The notes below the pieces were generated by a model. That model was not told where the DNA came from and made no database searches. It worked only from the letters and a program-made list of their open reading frames with translations. The position numbers were made by a program, and so were the translations under genes. A stretch of 64,000 bases of DNA from Amylostereum areolatum (Eukaryota; Basidiomycota; Agaricomycetes; Russulales; Stereaceae). The stretch's first letter is position 1. Every line of letters begins with the position of its first letter. This document shows positions 54,429 to 64,000 of the stretch, piece after piece. Where the stretch lies: the NCBI GenBank assembly GCA_012932865.1, contig SAXG01000125.1, forward strand, positions 1 to 64,000, written 5' to 3'.

Positions 54429-57400
54429 TCAACACGGTGGTACAGGCAGGAAGGGCTGAAACCTACGTCTAGTAAGGTCGCGAACGGTGAGACCTGTGCA
54501 AATTGGTGAGCACAAAACATATGGAGGTGAAGGCAATGAATACGCACGACCCAGCTTCTTTCCGTCTCCTTCGCCCAAGCTGCCCTCCGCAAGAAGGCGC
54601 TGAAACACGAAAGTTAATCATTTGTTAATATCAATATAACTGAAAATCGCCCACCTTACGCTCCTGAAGAGCGAGAATGCGGTCTTCGACGGTGTCTGCG
54701 ATCACAAAACGTTCAACGACGACCTCGCGAGCCTGTCCAAGACGGTGAACGCGGGACCAAGCCTGGTTTTCGACCGCCTCGCTCCAAGCAAGGTCCAAGC
54801 AGATCATGCCTACAAGAATGGCGCGAGTCAGCGTAAAGTCCAACGAGTCCAAAGGCACAGACGTACGGTTAGCACGAGTAAGGTTCAGGCCCACACCGCC
54901 GCATTTGAGCGACATGAGCATAATCTTGGCCTTGTCGCGCGACATGAAGACCTGGACGGCTTTGTCGCGGTGCGCTCGGACCATGTTCCCCTGGTACTTG
55001 ACGTGCACGAAGTTCTTCTCAGAGAGATAGTCCGACACCAGATCAAGACACTGAGTCCACTGAGAAATGATGAGAACCTGGAGGATACGGTGAGTATCAA
55101 AATCGGTGATGGATGTTGACTGGAGAGATTCCGACCTTTTCGTCGGGGTGCCTTTCGCTCCACTGAACGAGAGTATCCATCATTTGCTGTAAGGCGACGA
55201 GTAAGTGAATGCGTCGAGGGCGATAAATTCTTGATAAGGCTTACCTTCATCTTGGTGGAAGGCATGAAGCTCGGCATGAGCTTCATTTCCTCAGGCGACA
55301 CCGTAATCTTCTTGGGACGACCAAACACGACCTCGGTCTCCTCTTCCTCCCACTCGTCGTCCGAGTCAAGGACGATCGCGCGTTTCTTGCCTTTGGACAG
55401 ACGCTTCCTGAGCCGCCGACGGGCAGCATTCTCCTCGTAATCCTCGTCGTCCTCATCGTCTTCGACAATGAAGTCGCTCATGCCATCGTCCGACTCAGCA
55501 TGTTCGGAATCGTCTTCTGAGTCGTAAGCGCGCTTCTTGATAGCCTTTCCCTTGCCTTTGCCCTTGCCTTTAGCTTTGACCGGTGCTTCCTCAGCCTCGC
55601 TGTCAAGCATCTCGATATCCGAGTCTACCTGGACGAAGCGAACGACGGATGTTTCCTCCGACTTGACCTTGCCGGCCTTCGACGATCCTGCAGATCCCGT
55701 GGGGTTGAGCTCTGCGTCGGTTGGTTCGAACGCGGACAGGGTAAAAAGCTTCGTCTTGGATATGGCGGAGCGACAGCTTGGGCCTACAACATCCAGCTGA
55801 GTCATGACGAGCTCCCGGAACAAAAACGCGAGTATGGCTTACAGTCGCGGTCATGGGTATGATGGTATGTCCCATCGGCTTGTGCGCGAGGCAGATTGAA
55901 AACGTTGTCTGGCAGAAAACCAATTAAAAGGGAAAAGCATATATCGACGATACGGTGGCTCACCAAGACACTCCCGGCAGAAAACGTGAGTGCAGGGTGT
56001 CACGACCGCATCCGTAAGGTTATCGAAGCAAATTGGGCATTCGTCAGCTTCAGCGGCGACGTCTCCACCCTATGCCAAAAAATTAGAAAGTGTGAGGTCG
56101 AAATCGAGACTGACACCCACTTCTTTCTCAGCGGTGATCCTCTTCAATGCAATTTCTTTCCTCTGGTGTTTCACCTTCGCTACGAACGCGGCGGATACAA
56201 GCTCTGCCGCCCTGGTCAACTCGTCTTTGCTATTAGAAGAGCGTCCTTCATCGAACTCGTCGTGAAGGGCCTTCGCATCCGCGTTCTCTTGTATCAAACA
56301 AGGGTGCGAGCACAACTGGCGAAGACGTAGGAGCATAGTGAGAACCTGATGGTAGTTCCTGCAAACGCGCTATTAAGCATTCCGTGAAAATGGTATTGAT
56401 GATTCACATACTTGAGGACCGTCCCGGCGCGTAAGAAACGATTAAATTTAGCTTGACTTTGTGTCTCGACCTACACAGTATTAGACAACCTTCCTCAACA
56501 CAGTGGCAAGAAACCTACCATCGTGTATATAGTCCGCTCTTCTTCGGAAAATTCGAGCCTAGTGACTCGTATCTCCATCTTGGGTAGGTCAATGAGTGCT
56601 TTGCCGTCCAGCAGGGAGTCCTTCTTGCGGCGAAGCTGGACGGTACGATAAATCGACTGCAGACGCGAAGCAGCCAAAGCCGCTGAGAAAAACTGATTAG
56701 AGTGATATAAATTTGTCAACGGGACAACGTACGTTGTTTGCGCTCAATACGAGCGATCCTGTCATTGAACTCCTTCCAGTCATACCAGGGACGAATTTGC
56801 AAGAACCGCAGGATGGGGTACGCATCCGCCAAACCGTTCACGATCGGAGTTCTGTGCAAGTTTGATGAGCAATCATCGCAGTGAATAAAGAAAGAAAAAC
56901 AGTACCCTGTAAGAGCCCAGCGAATTGTGGAGGTAAGCTTGGAGACCGCTCGGGATAGCCGCGTTTTCCTATGCCCCTTGAGTACAGTGATGGAGGAGAT
57001 TGACCTGGGCTACTCACTTGGAACGAATGACATGAGCTTCATCAAGCACGATACGGTACCACTGGTAAGAAGTCAGCTACGTGTAGGACAACAATGGGGC
57101 ACTACATACCTCCATCTGAAGCAAAAGTCCCTCGCGTGCTTGCTTCTTGCGGGGCTTCTTGGTCTGTGGCTCATCGCTATCATCGTCGGAAACAATGAAT
57201 TCGAGGCCCTTCTTCGCCGCTTTTTTCTTCTTCTTGAGCTTCCTGTCCTCCTCATCTGGGTCGGGCCATTCCCGAGCCACCGTCTACCAAGTTGGCATGA
57301 CATTAGCAGCTGGATTGGAAATTAGAACCCGGGTACTTACGCTGTGGCTGGTCAGAACGAAATCATACTGTTGCAAGTCGGCCTTGTGCTTGGGTTTGTT

Positions 57401-58957
57401 TGACCCTGTACGAAAGCTAGGTTAGAACATGCATGGACGGCGGCAGAAGACAGGCGGACCGTGATATATAAGGCTAGTCATGCCACAGTTGGTTTTCTCT
57501 GCAATCTCAGTCTGCCACTGACTAAGGAGCGCGACCGGACCGATGATCAACGTGCTCCTCCGGGAAGGATCCGTGGGACGATTGGAAACCATCGTGGCGA
57601 TACTGCGCTAGAGATCAGTACGTGGATCACACACAACCAAGGACCGGCCTACGTCTGCACTGTCTAGAGAAGGGTGAGAAGTTGTAAGAAACAAGCTGAA
57701 AAGATAATGACAATAGCTAACCTTTCCGAGACCCATCTCGTCAGCGAGACACCCGCCTTTAAGAGTGCCTCTTTCGCGTTCAAGCATCCAGGCTACTCCA
57801 ATAGCTTGATAAGGCATCAGTGCGACGGTCATGCCGGGCAACAAAGAGACCAAGTCCGGGAGGCCTAATTTGCGGAGAGCATCCCCGACCTTCACGTTAC
57901 CGTCGAACAGTTCAGCATTTCCAGCATCGACGAGGAACTTCTCAATACTAAGGTGATCATTAGCAGTGCACGGGCGAAAGAATAGTATGTGTACTCACTC
58001 GTCTGCTTGCGCAACAGGGCCATTGAATGTATCCTTTCCGCGACCGAAATAGTCCCCGTTTTCGTCGTACGGGTCATCGTCGACCCTGGCGAAAGCGTTG
58101 AGGTGGTCATTTACCTCGACGGGGTCACGAGGCTTCGAAAAAGCCGGGACAGGGTCTTCGATGTGGCTATTGAGAATGGATGGCTTTATGTCAACGAGGA
58201 CGGGACCGCCAGTGGGAAGGCGCCGGGAAGGCGACAGCTTGACATTGGAGCCAGATGCCTGGGCATTCGACGGGGTGCGCTTGGGAGTCGAAGGGACGAC
58301 CGGGAGCGCGCGACCGGGAAGCAGCTCCAACGACGGTTCTGCCTTGACGAGCAACGGAACGCGAGGTTTCACGTCCCGAGACTCGGGACGTGGTGCAAGG
58401 GTGGGTATACGATTACCGAGGTCAGCCTTCTTCGTGACCAGCTTCGCCCTCTCGAGCTCGAGTTTCTTAAGTCTGGTCAAATCGGCCTTGCTCTTGCGGG
58501 ATTTGTGATGGATCATCTGTATACGCCTGTCAAGATTGAGGATGTTCTGTTGTAGAGCAGCGGCCTCTTCACGAAGAGCGACCACATAGGATGGTTTGGA
58601 GGGAGGTGCTGCAGCGGTGAGTTGTAGCGGCTTGATGTCCTTGGACTGGGTGATGACCTTCTGCTTTTTTACCGGAGACGGCGACGATGGTAGAGTGCCT
58701 GATTGGAAGAAGTCGTTGTCGTCGTCGTCTGAAAGCTCGATGACGTCGGGCTCCTGCTTGACCATAGCGAGGCTACGTTTGCGAGACATAGAGGATATAA
58801 TCGGCTGGTCGAAGTCGGGGTCTTCTTTCTTCACAATGCCACGCAAGACGGGGCGGGGTTTGGGTTGGGAGCCCCGTTTCTGCAGACGTGTAAGCCTTCT
58901 ATAATGTGGAATGGACAATGCATTTACCGTCGAGTCATCCATTGTCGAGCTAGCCAT
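54429..58957 (-). CDS. SNF2-family ATPase with RING finger between helicase lobes (Rad5/Rad16/Uls1-like)
   Basis: More than ten exons from ATG 58957 (MASSTMDDST). The N-terminal 330 residues are charged and disordered, with a SUMO-interaction-like patch (DVIELSDDDDND) and a coiled-coil segment (SKADLTRLKKLELERAKLVT). Helicase lobe 1 has MPYQAIGVAWMLERERG, Walker A GGCLADEMGLGKTVQ, DEAH in YRIVLDEAHVIRSK and WALTGTPIVN. The RING C3HC4 follows (CPICFDNLTDAVVTPCTHVF, then CRECL). An acidic/basic linker precedes lobe 2: LIISQWTQCLDLVSDYL, LKCGGVGLNLTRAN and the motif VI region QAWSRVHRLGQ. The C-terminus is less certain (LLAEGSLGEGDGKKLGR, then a short tail to a stop at 54429). It is a nuclear DNA translocase coupled to ubiquitin ligation in DNA-damage tolerance or SUMO-targeted turnover. 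No HIRAN domain was seen, which favours the Uls1/Rad16 side. Confidence 0.9.
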
Positions 58958-59049
58958 TGTTACTCGGACTTTAGTTTCTTGTTTATTAATTCGTTCATTA
59001 CGGGCCGCCCTGTGAGTCGGATGCCTGCGGATATGTGACTGAACAAAGA

Positions 59050-59541
59050 TTAGATTGTGCCACTTGGAATGAGGCGGTCCACCAACCCTGTACGAGGACA
59101 ATGAGCAAAGTTGCCCTTGATTGTCGCACTCGGACCAAAGTTCTATATCGGCGACCTTGCACCCGTCCTCGAGACAGAATACCCGTCCAGCTAGTATACA
59201 TTATGCATAAGTATGTCTCCAGCACATAAAAAGAGTAAAGAGCCGTACATCGGTCAGCATCGTCCGATAACTGGAGGAGGAACTGTGGGCGCCGGTGCAT
59301 CCATAAGTATATGCGCGCCCATAAAGACGAAAAGAACCCTTACGTTCGTGTCGTTCGGGTACAAGCGAACATGCTCTCGAAGCTCTGGGAGGTATCTCTT
59401 CAGTTGATCCGGGTCCTGGGGGGAAATGTGGTCAGCAACAACGCAGCGACCGTAAATGGGAGGTCAGCGCACCGAGGACTTGGACGAGAAGCCGAGGTGC
59501 TTCTCAGCCAGGGCAATGAGGTCCCTTTCAGCGAGGGCCAT
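59050..59541 (-). CDS. Unrecognised small protein
   Basis: At least three exons on the minus strand just upstream of the SNF2 gene, with 92 bp between its stop and the SNF2 ATG. ATG 59541 gives MALAERDLIALAEKHLGFSS. A clean GTGCGC...CCCCAG intron leads to DPDQLKRYLPELREHVRLYP (then NDTN), and a second intron to FLLQLSDDADRCTALYSFYV (then LETYL). The last part is less certain. One option splices to the CAG before 59081 and ends LVDRLIPSGTI-stop at 59050; the other reads on toward SNF2. The protein is about 90-95 residues, helical and charged. I do not recognise the family. Confidence 0.5.
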
Positions 59542-60290
59542 TGGGTGTTTAATAAAAGCAAAAGTTTAACTGTGAAGGCCCAGCTACGTTCAGAGGAGGG
59601 TAGGTTAAAGAGGGGGAAATGGGGGATGGAAATGGATGAAGGACAACACGCGACGACGCGACGCGACGCGAAGAGGTGTGGTTGGCCCCCGGTCACCTGG
59701 TCGTCTGTGGCGCCTGATCTTTTCTCGGTGGCAACGCCTATCCTGCGGCATCGGTCCATCTTGGGAAGAACATCACCGCTCGCGGTCATTCGGACAGCCG
59801 ACTTGGCACACTCCGGGACCAAAACGCGCTAGATTCTGACTCAATCACGTCCGGGCCCCGTCCGGGCCAGACCGCTTCCGAATATAGATATGTCATATCC
59901 TCAATTCCACTGATGCATGCATCAGAGGTAGCTCTGCCACCCCCGGACCTGTCCAACCTCGTCCAAGGACCGACTGTAGCCAAGCGCTCTCTACTAGCAT
60001 GTTCTGGAAGTATCAGTGGTCCGGCAACCTCGGAACTTGAGAAAACAGCACGATCCTGCTATAACAGTTGTAGGGATTCTTTCTCCGCCCGAGCTCTGCT
60101 ATGTCTGATTTACTTGCTAGTAGTTTCTTCTGTTGGATCGTACAGATGTTTTCATCGTGGCACAACCCGAGTAAACATCCCTAAGTTGATATCCACTTCG
60201 TCCTGCACCACTTCGAACCCGTCCTCCAGATCGCAACTGTATACATGGAAATGTGGGCCGCAAGCTCTTTGGCGAAGGCTCCTGATAGAC
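59542..60290. other. Intergenic region
   Basis: Contains a GACGCGACGC microsatellite (about 59650-59670). No gene seen. It includes the promoter of the small gene and the 3' flank of the one-TM protein gene. Confidence 0.4.
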
Positions 60291-60881
60291 TCAGTCCAAT
60301 TCTGCCCCCGGAACCTCGTCCCCAACCATACCCCCAAAGGTCCCAGCCACCCCTTTGGCACCTTGCCCTTCTCGATCCTGGTTCTGGCGCACCAGTACAT
60401 CCACGATCTTGCTCCCGCCGGTTTCCTTCGCCTGCGCTGCGAGCGATGACAACGATGCTGGTGGCACATGCTCCTTCACCACGCCTGCGATCGCGACCGC
60501 CAGTTCGGAATCCGGCATCCCCAGCGCCTTCGCCAACTCCTCAATACGTCTCTCCACACCCATATTCCCGTGCTCTTCGTGTCCGCTCTCCGGCTTCCCG
60601 CTCTTTGCGTTCGGCCCCGATCGCCCGAGCCCCAACATCCATAGGATACCACCGCTGCTCGGGGGCGAAGAACTCTTGGAAAATCCCAGTGCCATCGTCG
60701 CTGCGCTGTAGGCGTACCAGCAGAAAACAGCGAGGAGCATGGCCGTGAGGCCGTGAAGGAAGGTGGAGAAGCTGACGCGAGCAAAGGGCGGTCGAACATC
60801 CGTTCGGACTCCGCGATCCTCCTTCGGTCTTGAGGGTGGCAGATCGTCCTTGGATGTTTTCTCGGGTGTAGGATTACTCAT
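60291..60881 (-). CDS. Uncharacterised single-pass membrane protein
   Basis: Single exon, 196 codons, from ATG 60881 (MSNPTPEKTSKDDLPPSRPK). The N-terminal 35 residues are hydrophilic. One hydrophobic segment follows (FLHGLTAMLLAVFCWYAYSA), then a Ser/Pro-Gly linker (SSSPPSSGGILWMLGLGRSG) and a helical C-terminal region (ERRIEELAKALGMPDSELAV, KEHVPPASLSSLAAQAKETG, SKIVDVLVRQNQD) that looks like a small folded or coiled domain. The organelle is not evident. No family name recognised. Codon use and the lack of internal stops support a real gene. Confidence 0.65.
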   Translation of the reverse strand: MSNPTPEKTSKDDLPPSRPKEDRGVRTDVRPPFARVSFSTFLHGLTAMLLAVFCWYAYSAATMALGFSKSSSPPSSGGILWMLGLGRSGPNAKSGKPESGHEEHGNMGVERRIEELAKALGMPDSELAVAIAGVVKEHVPPASLSSLAAQAKETGGSKIVDVLVRQNQDREGQGAKGVAGTFGGMVGDEVPGAELD

Positions 60882-61455
60882 AGTATAACGCGCTTGACAA
60901 CTTGAAGGGTAACGATGTGTAAGTCTTGGGTGAGTTGGGTCACTGCCGATACATAGATATCAGTTTAGAACCCGCTCGATACGACAATATGGATGCTCGA
61001 CTTACCTGCCCTGCCTTGAGTTATACAAAGGGTCGGGGGTGTGGTCGTGGTTAATAGATGGCCTGACGCGTTACGGCTGGCGTACAAGTACTACGCGCGA
61101 TGCGATACGTCTACGTCATTTCTTCATGACGTCACTTACGATGGCGTCGGTCTGCGTCGGTGTTCAGCTGGACTGAAGGACTGAAGCTTGAAGCTTGAAG
61201 CTTGAAGGATCAACGAATTACCACACATATTACAGTCCAGCCTGATAATTCAACGGGTGGCGTCAGGCAATGCCTGCCTATACAGTAACAGCGAGAAGTG
61301 GAAGACAGTAAAAGATACAGGATACAGTGGTGTGCGAGAGCCAATACAATGCGACAGTGGGGATGTGATTGACAATGCAGATACGAGTGGGGATGAAGAG
61401 TCTCATGCGATGGGAAGCGTCCGAAAGTGATGAGGAGAATGTATGAAAACAAGTG
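60882..61455. other. Intergenic region
   Basis: Promoter of the one-TM protein gene plus 3' flank of KAR5. It includes an AAGCTTG tandem (about 61185-61206, three copies of a GAAGCTT unit). No coding sequence seen. Confidence 0.4.
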
Positions 61456-63600
61456 TCAGTCCCAGTTGGTCGACCTGTGCGGAATCCTCCAGACGCGCGC
61501 TTGCTTTGCCCACGGGAAATTGGTACTGTGCACTCGAGCAGAAGGAGCACCGGGGTAGCGGAAGTCACTGTATGTCGGGCCGCTTGTCCACGGTCTGAAA
61601 GAAGAGTCGGTTATGCGCGAGTCAATGAAGGGTGGCCCTGAGACGGGTTGAGGATAGCCTTTCCAGGAAGCCGGGGAGAACAGCCGTCGATATGTCCAAC
61701 GAAGGAAGAACGCGAGAAAGCAAACCAGCATCTGCGTAGGCATGAGTATCAGTGCAATGCTTGATGGGATTTAGACTTACCTGTAACGGAGACGATAACA
61801 TTGTTCGCGACAAGCCACCACATCAATCTAAAGAAAAACCACGCCCCAGCAAAGCTCCAGTGAGACGTATAGCCAGCAGCTACAAAAGAGCATCTCGATT
61901 ATCAGTAGATATGTGCGACGTAAACCACTCACATCTTGAGTCCCAAAAATTGAGAAGCCCTAAGATACGGCCCTCGAGACTTGATCTCAATCCTGTCCTT
62001 ACGGCCATTGCGGTGTGGTTGATATGGACCATTTCCTCCAGAGCGGTGGTAGCAAGATGAGTAATTGTCTGAGCTAGTTGAGCCGTTCTGCGAGATACAT
62101 CGGTATGGGCCTTGTACAGCCCATTGGCCTTCTTCAGGCTTTGATCCAAGCTAGACGAGGTGTAGTTTGCAGAGCCAGCGACACGTTGAACTACCTGTAT
62201 CATGCCAGGAATGTCAGGGGTTACCCGAAAGGCGACGACAGCAGAGCTCGTACTTCACCTAAGGAAGAAAGGCGACTCTCGACTTGTGCAAGATTGTCCT
62301 GGATGGCAACCTTTGAGATACTAGTCAATACGAGCAGAAGAGAATTGAGGACAGGAGACCATACTGTGAGAGGTAACATGTCCTGGACACGGTTCATGAA
62401 CTGCGCGTACATGAGGTCAAGTCTAGATGCCACTGCTAGCTCCGTTGTTTCAACCATCGTAGACAAAGACCTCGAGTGCTAATACGTAAATCAGAGAAAT
62501 ATACAAGCATCAAAACGAAGGAGAAGGCATACAGTGGACAATGTAAGGTCCAATTCATCCTGCGTCAGACGCCTTGATTCGTCTATACGATCGCGAAAAC
62601 CACGGATGATCTGGGAAACAGATTCAGTGGATTTGAAAGTAAAATGACAAGTAAATAAGCACCTCCTCGAGTGCGTCTTGTGTACGCAGAACGACTTGAG
62701 AGAGTTGATCGTTCGTTACAGAGGGCGACAGACGCAAGTCCACTAAAGCCTTCTGCGTCTCCTGCCCACGGGTGTGAGTACACGCCCAAGCTCTACAATT
62801 GAAACACACCTCGACAAGGTTCCGCCAAAGGAGACGATTCTGGAGATCTTCTTTGGCGCGTCCAGACATATAACCAAGGAGTATGACCATCTCCGAAGTC
62901 GTGTTTTGATAAAGGTCCCGAGCGCGATCTTCGACGGCCACATGAATTCAGCAGAAGGTCAAAGATGGATAGGATGCTTACCGATGTCATTGCCTTTCTG
63001 AAAAGCGAAACACAACTGAGCTGCATGGAGATGCTTGAGCGATGATAGTGCTCAAGCAGATACTAGGACGTACGGATTTCTCGGAGGTATCCAGAGTAGC
63101 TAGCCCAAAATTGAGTGCTCCGCGAGAGTGCTCTATTCAGATGATTAGCAGGCGGGACGTTGGACATCTTGGGAGTAAACGCACTCGACGCAGAAGGAAT
63201 GGTCATCCCCGGCTGCAGAGTTCTGGTCCGTGCCAGAATCAAAAGGGCTGCATTCCATAGGAAGCGAGCGATGCTGAGCGGTCTTGAGTTCGCATAAGGT
63301 CATGGAAATGGCCGCTGAGAGAAATATTTGACATGAGACGACAGATAAACTGAGGTAATGCGCACCTCTGACTCTGGCTGGCTCATCTACCTCCAACGTG
63401 TCACACCGAGTGCGTATATGCGCGGCAGCACTGGCGGAAGCAATCCGGTTTGCGATGGACACTTACGACGTCCAGATCTGCACAAAAACGGTCGAAAAAT
63501 TCCATGAATGCATGCTTGGTGAGAAACGTACCCGATATTTTCAGGAAGTCAGCGAGGTGACCTTGAAGAGCAAAGATTTCATGAGGAGGATGGAAATGAA
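61456..63600 (-). CDS. KAR5: Nuclear fusion (karyogamy) protein KAR5/Tht1-like
   Basis: Multi-exon minus-strand gene. The Cys-rich luminal domain reads KPDCFRQ|AAAHIRTRCDTLEV, EPARVRAAISMTLCELKTAQ, SLPMECSPFDSG, then after introns ALSRSTQFWASYSGYLREIP and QLCFAFQKGNDI. Long helical segments follow (ARDLYQNTTSEMVILLGYMS, ETQKALVDLRLSPS, IIRGFRDRIDESRRLTQDEL, VAIQDNLAQVESRLSSLGEV). Two hydrophobic segments near the end (LMWWLVANNVIVSVT; MLVCFLAFFLRWTYRRLF) give the usual ER/nuclear-envelope anchoring. The stop is at 61456. KAR5 proteins drive nuclear envelope fusion after mating. The start is unresolved (near 63,550-63,660), and the DCFRQ/AAAH junction needs a one-base frame change at about 63,435, because the only alternative intron is 36 nt. 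Family call firm, 5' end not. Confidence 0.85.
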
Positions 63601-63660
63601 CGGAACGCGATCTGCCTACTCTGCCGACCGTCCAGGCCGAGGATGGCCGAATTTTGACCC

Positions 63661-64000
63661 AATGAAAATGCGCATATAGGCACGAAAAGGTGTACTAGAA
63701 AGATAAGGAAGGCAGTGCGCTCGGGCATCGTGCACAGGTAGGGAGCGATGGTGAGAGGACGAGAGGAAGGTCCAAGCTAAGTTGAGGAGATATCTGATAA
63801 CCCTGTTATCAGTTATCGCTCGGGCTCGGGAGTCGGGGACTTGTGCGCGTCCCGAGTAGCGATCGGGGCTCGGGGAAAGGCTTCGAGGGCTCGATAGCTT
63901 GCCGTCGACGTCGTTCAGACCCTCGCCATCGACTCTACACAAGCTAGTGAACGTTTCCCCGCGGCGGACCCACCTTCAAGTCATGGTCATTCGACCTCAG
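63661..64000. promoter_or_regulatory. KAR5 upstream region
   Basis: No gene recognised. A CTGATAAC...GTTATCAG hairpin is at about 63,795-63,813, and a GCTCGGG-rich stretch follows to 63,890. Confidence 0.3.

Noticed and set aside
1..64000. tRNA and other structural RNA genes
   Set aside because: No T-loop/B-box words in a cloverleaf context, snRNA motifs or rRNA segments were found by eye; a covariance-model search would be decisive.
1..64000. Secondary-metabolite gene cluster around the acyltransferase
   Set aside because: No synthase, P450 or transporter genes adjoin it; neighbours are unrelated housekeeping genes.

Overview
The window is nuclear DNA of a filamentous basidiomycete, most likely an agaricomycete. 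Nearly every gene has many short introns (about 45-100 nt) with GT(A/G)CGT-like donors. The proteins are typical fungal ones (IWS1, KAR5, OLE1-type desaturase, GH16, ORT1-type carrier, RBR ligase). The mobile elements are a Ty3/gypsy chromovirus and a hAT transposon. Coordinates below were read by eye. Splice sites were placed by keeping reading frame and family motifs, so internal exon borders are inferences.

Region 1 (about 1-20.2 kb) is GC-rich and gene-dense, with introns that are almost pure C/T on the sense strand. In order it holds a YIP4/YIPF6-like Golgi protein (+), an aminoglycoside-phosphotransferase-fold kinase (-), an unrecognised gene (+), a Ca3427-like PBP2 protein (+), an F-box-like protein (-), a poorly coding gap at 10.3-13.4 kb, the transcription elongation factor IWS1/SPN1 (+), a serine-rich unknown (-) and an AATase/condensation-fold acyltransferase (+). 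The YIP4 and kinase genes need single-base frame changes to read through.

Region 2 (20.2-37 kb) is a repeat-rich island. After 3.3 kb of gene-poor DNA with short dispersed repeats comes a 7.5 kb chromovirus on the minus strand. Its two 457 bp LTRs differ at six sites, and its gag, protease and reverse-transcriptase frames are broken. Its right LTR abuts, base for base, one arm of a large palindrome: two apparently identical 2,577 bp inverted copies of a hAT transposase gene around a 595 bp spacer. The right copy is a complete hAT element with matching TIRs and a perfect 8 bp target-site duplication (ctggatag). The left copy is truncated at both ends.

Region 3 (37-64 kb) is of balanced composition with metabolic, cell-wall and nuclear genes: a Delta-9 desaturase with cytochrome b5 tail (-), an aldo/keto reductase (-), a CCCH-RRM-RBR E3 ligase (-), a foldback-like short repeat element, a small secreted protein (+), a GPI/TM-anchored GH16 glucanase (-), a mitochondrial ornithine carrier (+), mitochondrial ribosome recycling factor (+), a RING-containing SNF2 ATPase (-), an unrecognised small gene (-), a one-TM protein (-) and the karyogamy protein KAR5 (-).

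The genes do not form a cluster or operon; they look like an ordinary housekeeping neighbourhood invaded by transposons. The most unusual object is the retroelement/hAT-palindrome junction at 30,982/30,983.
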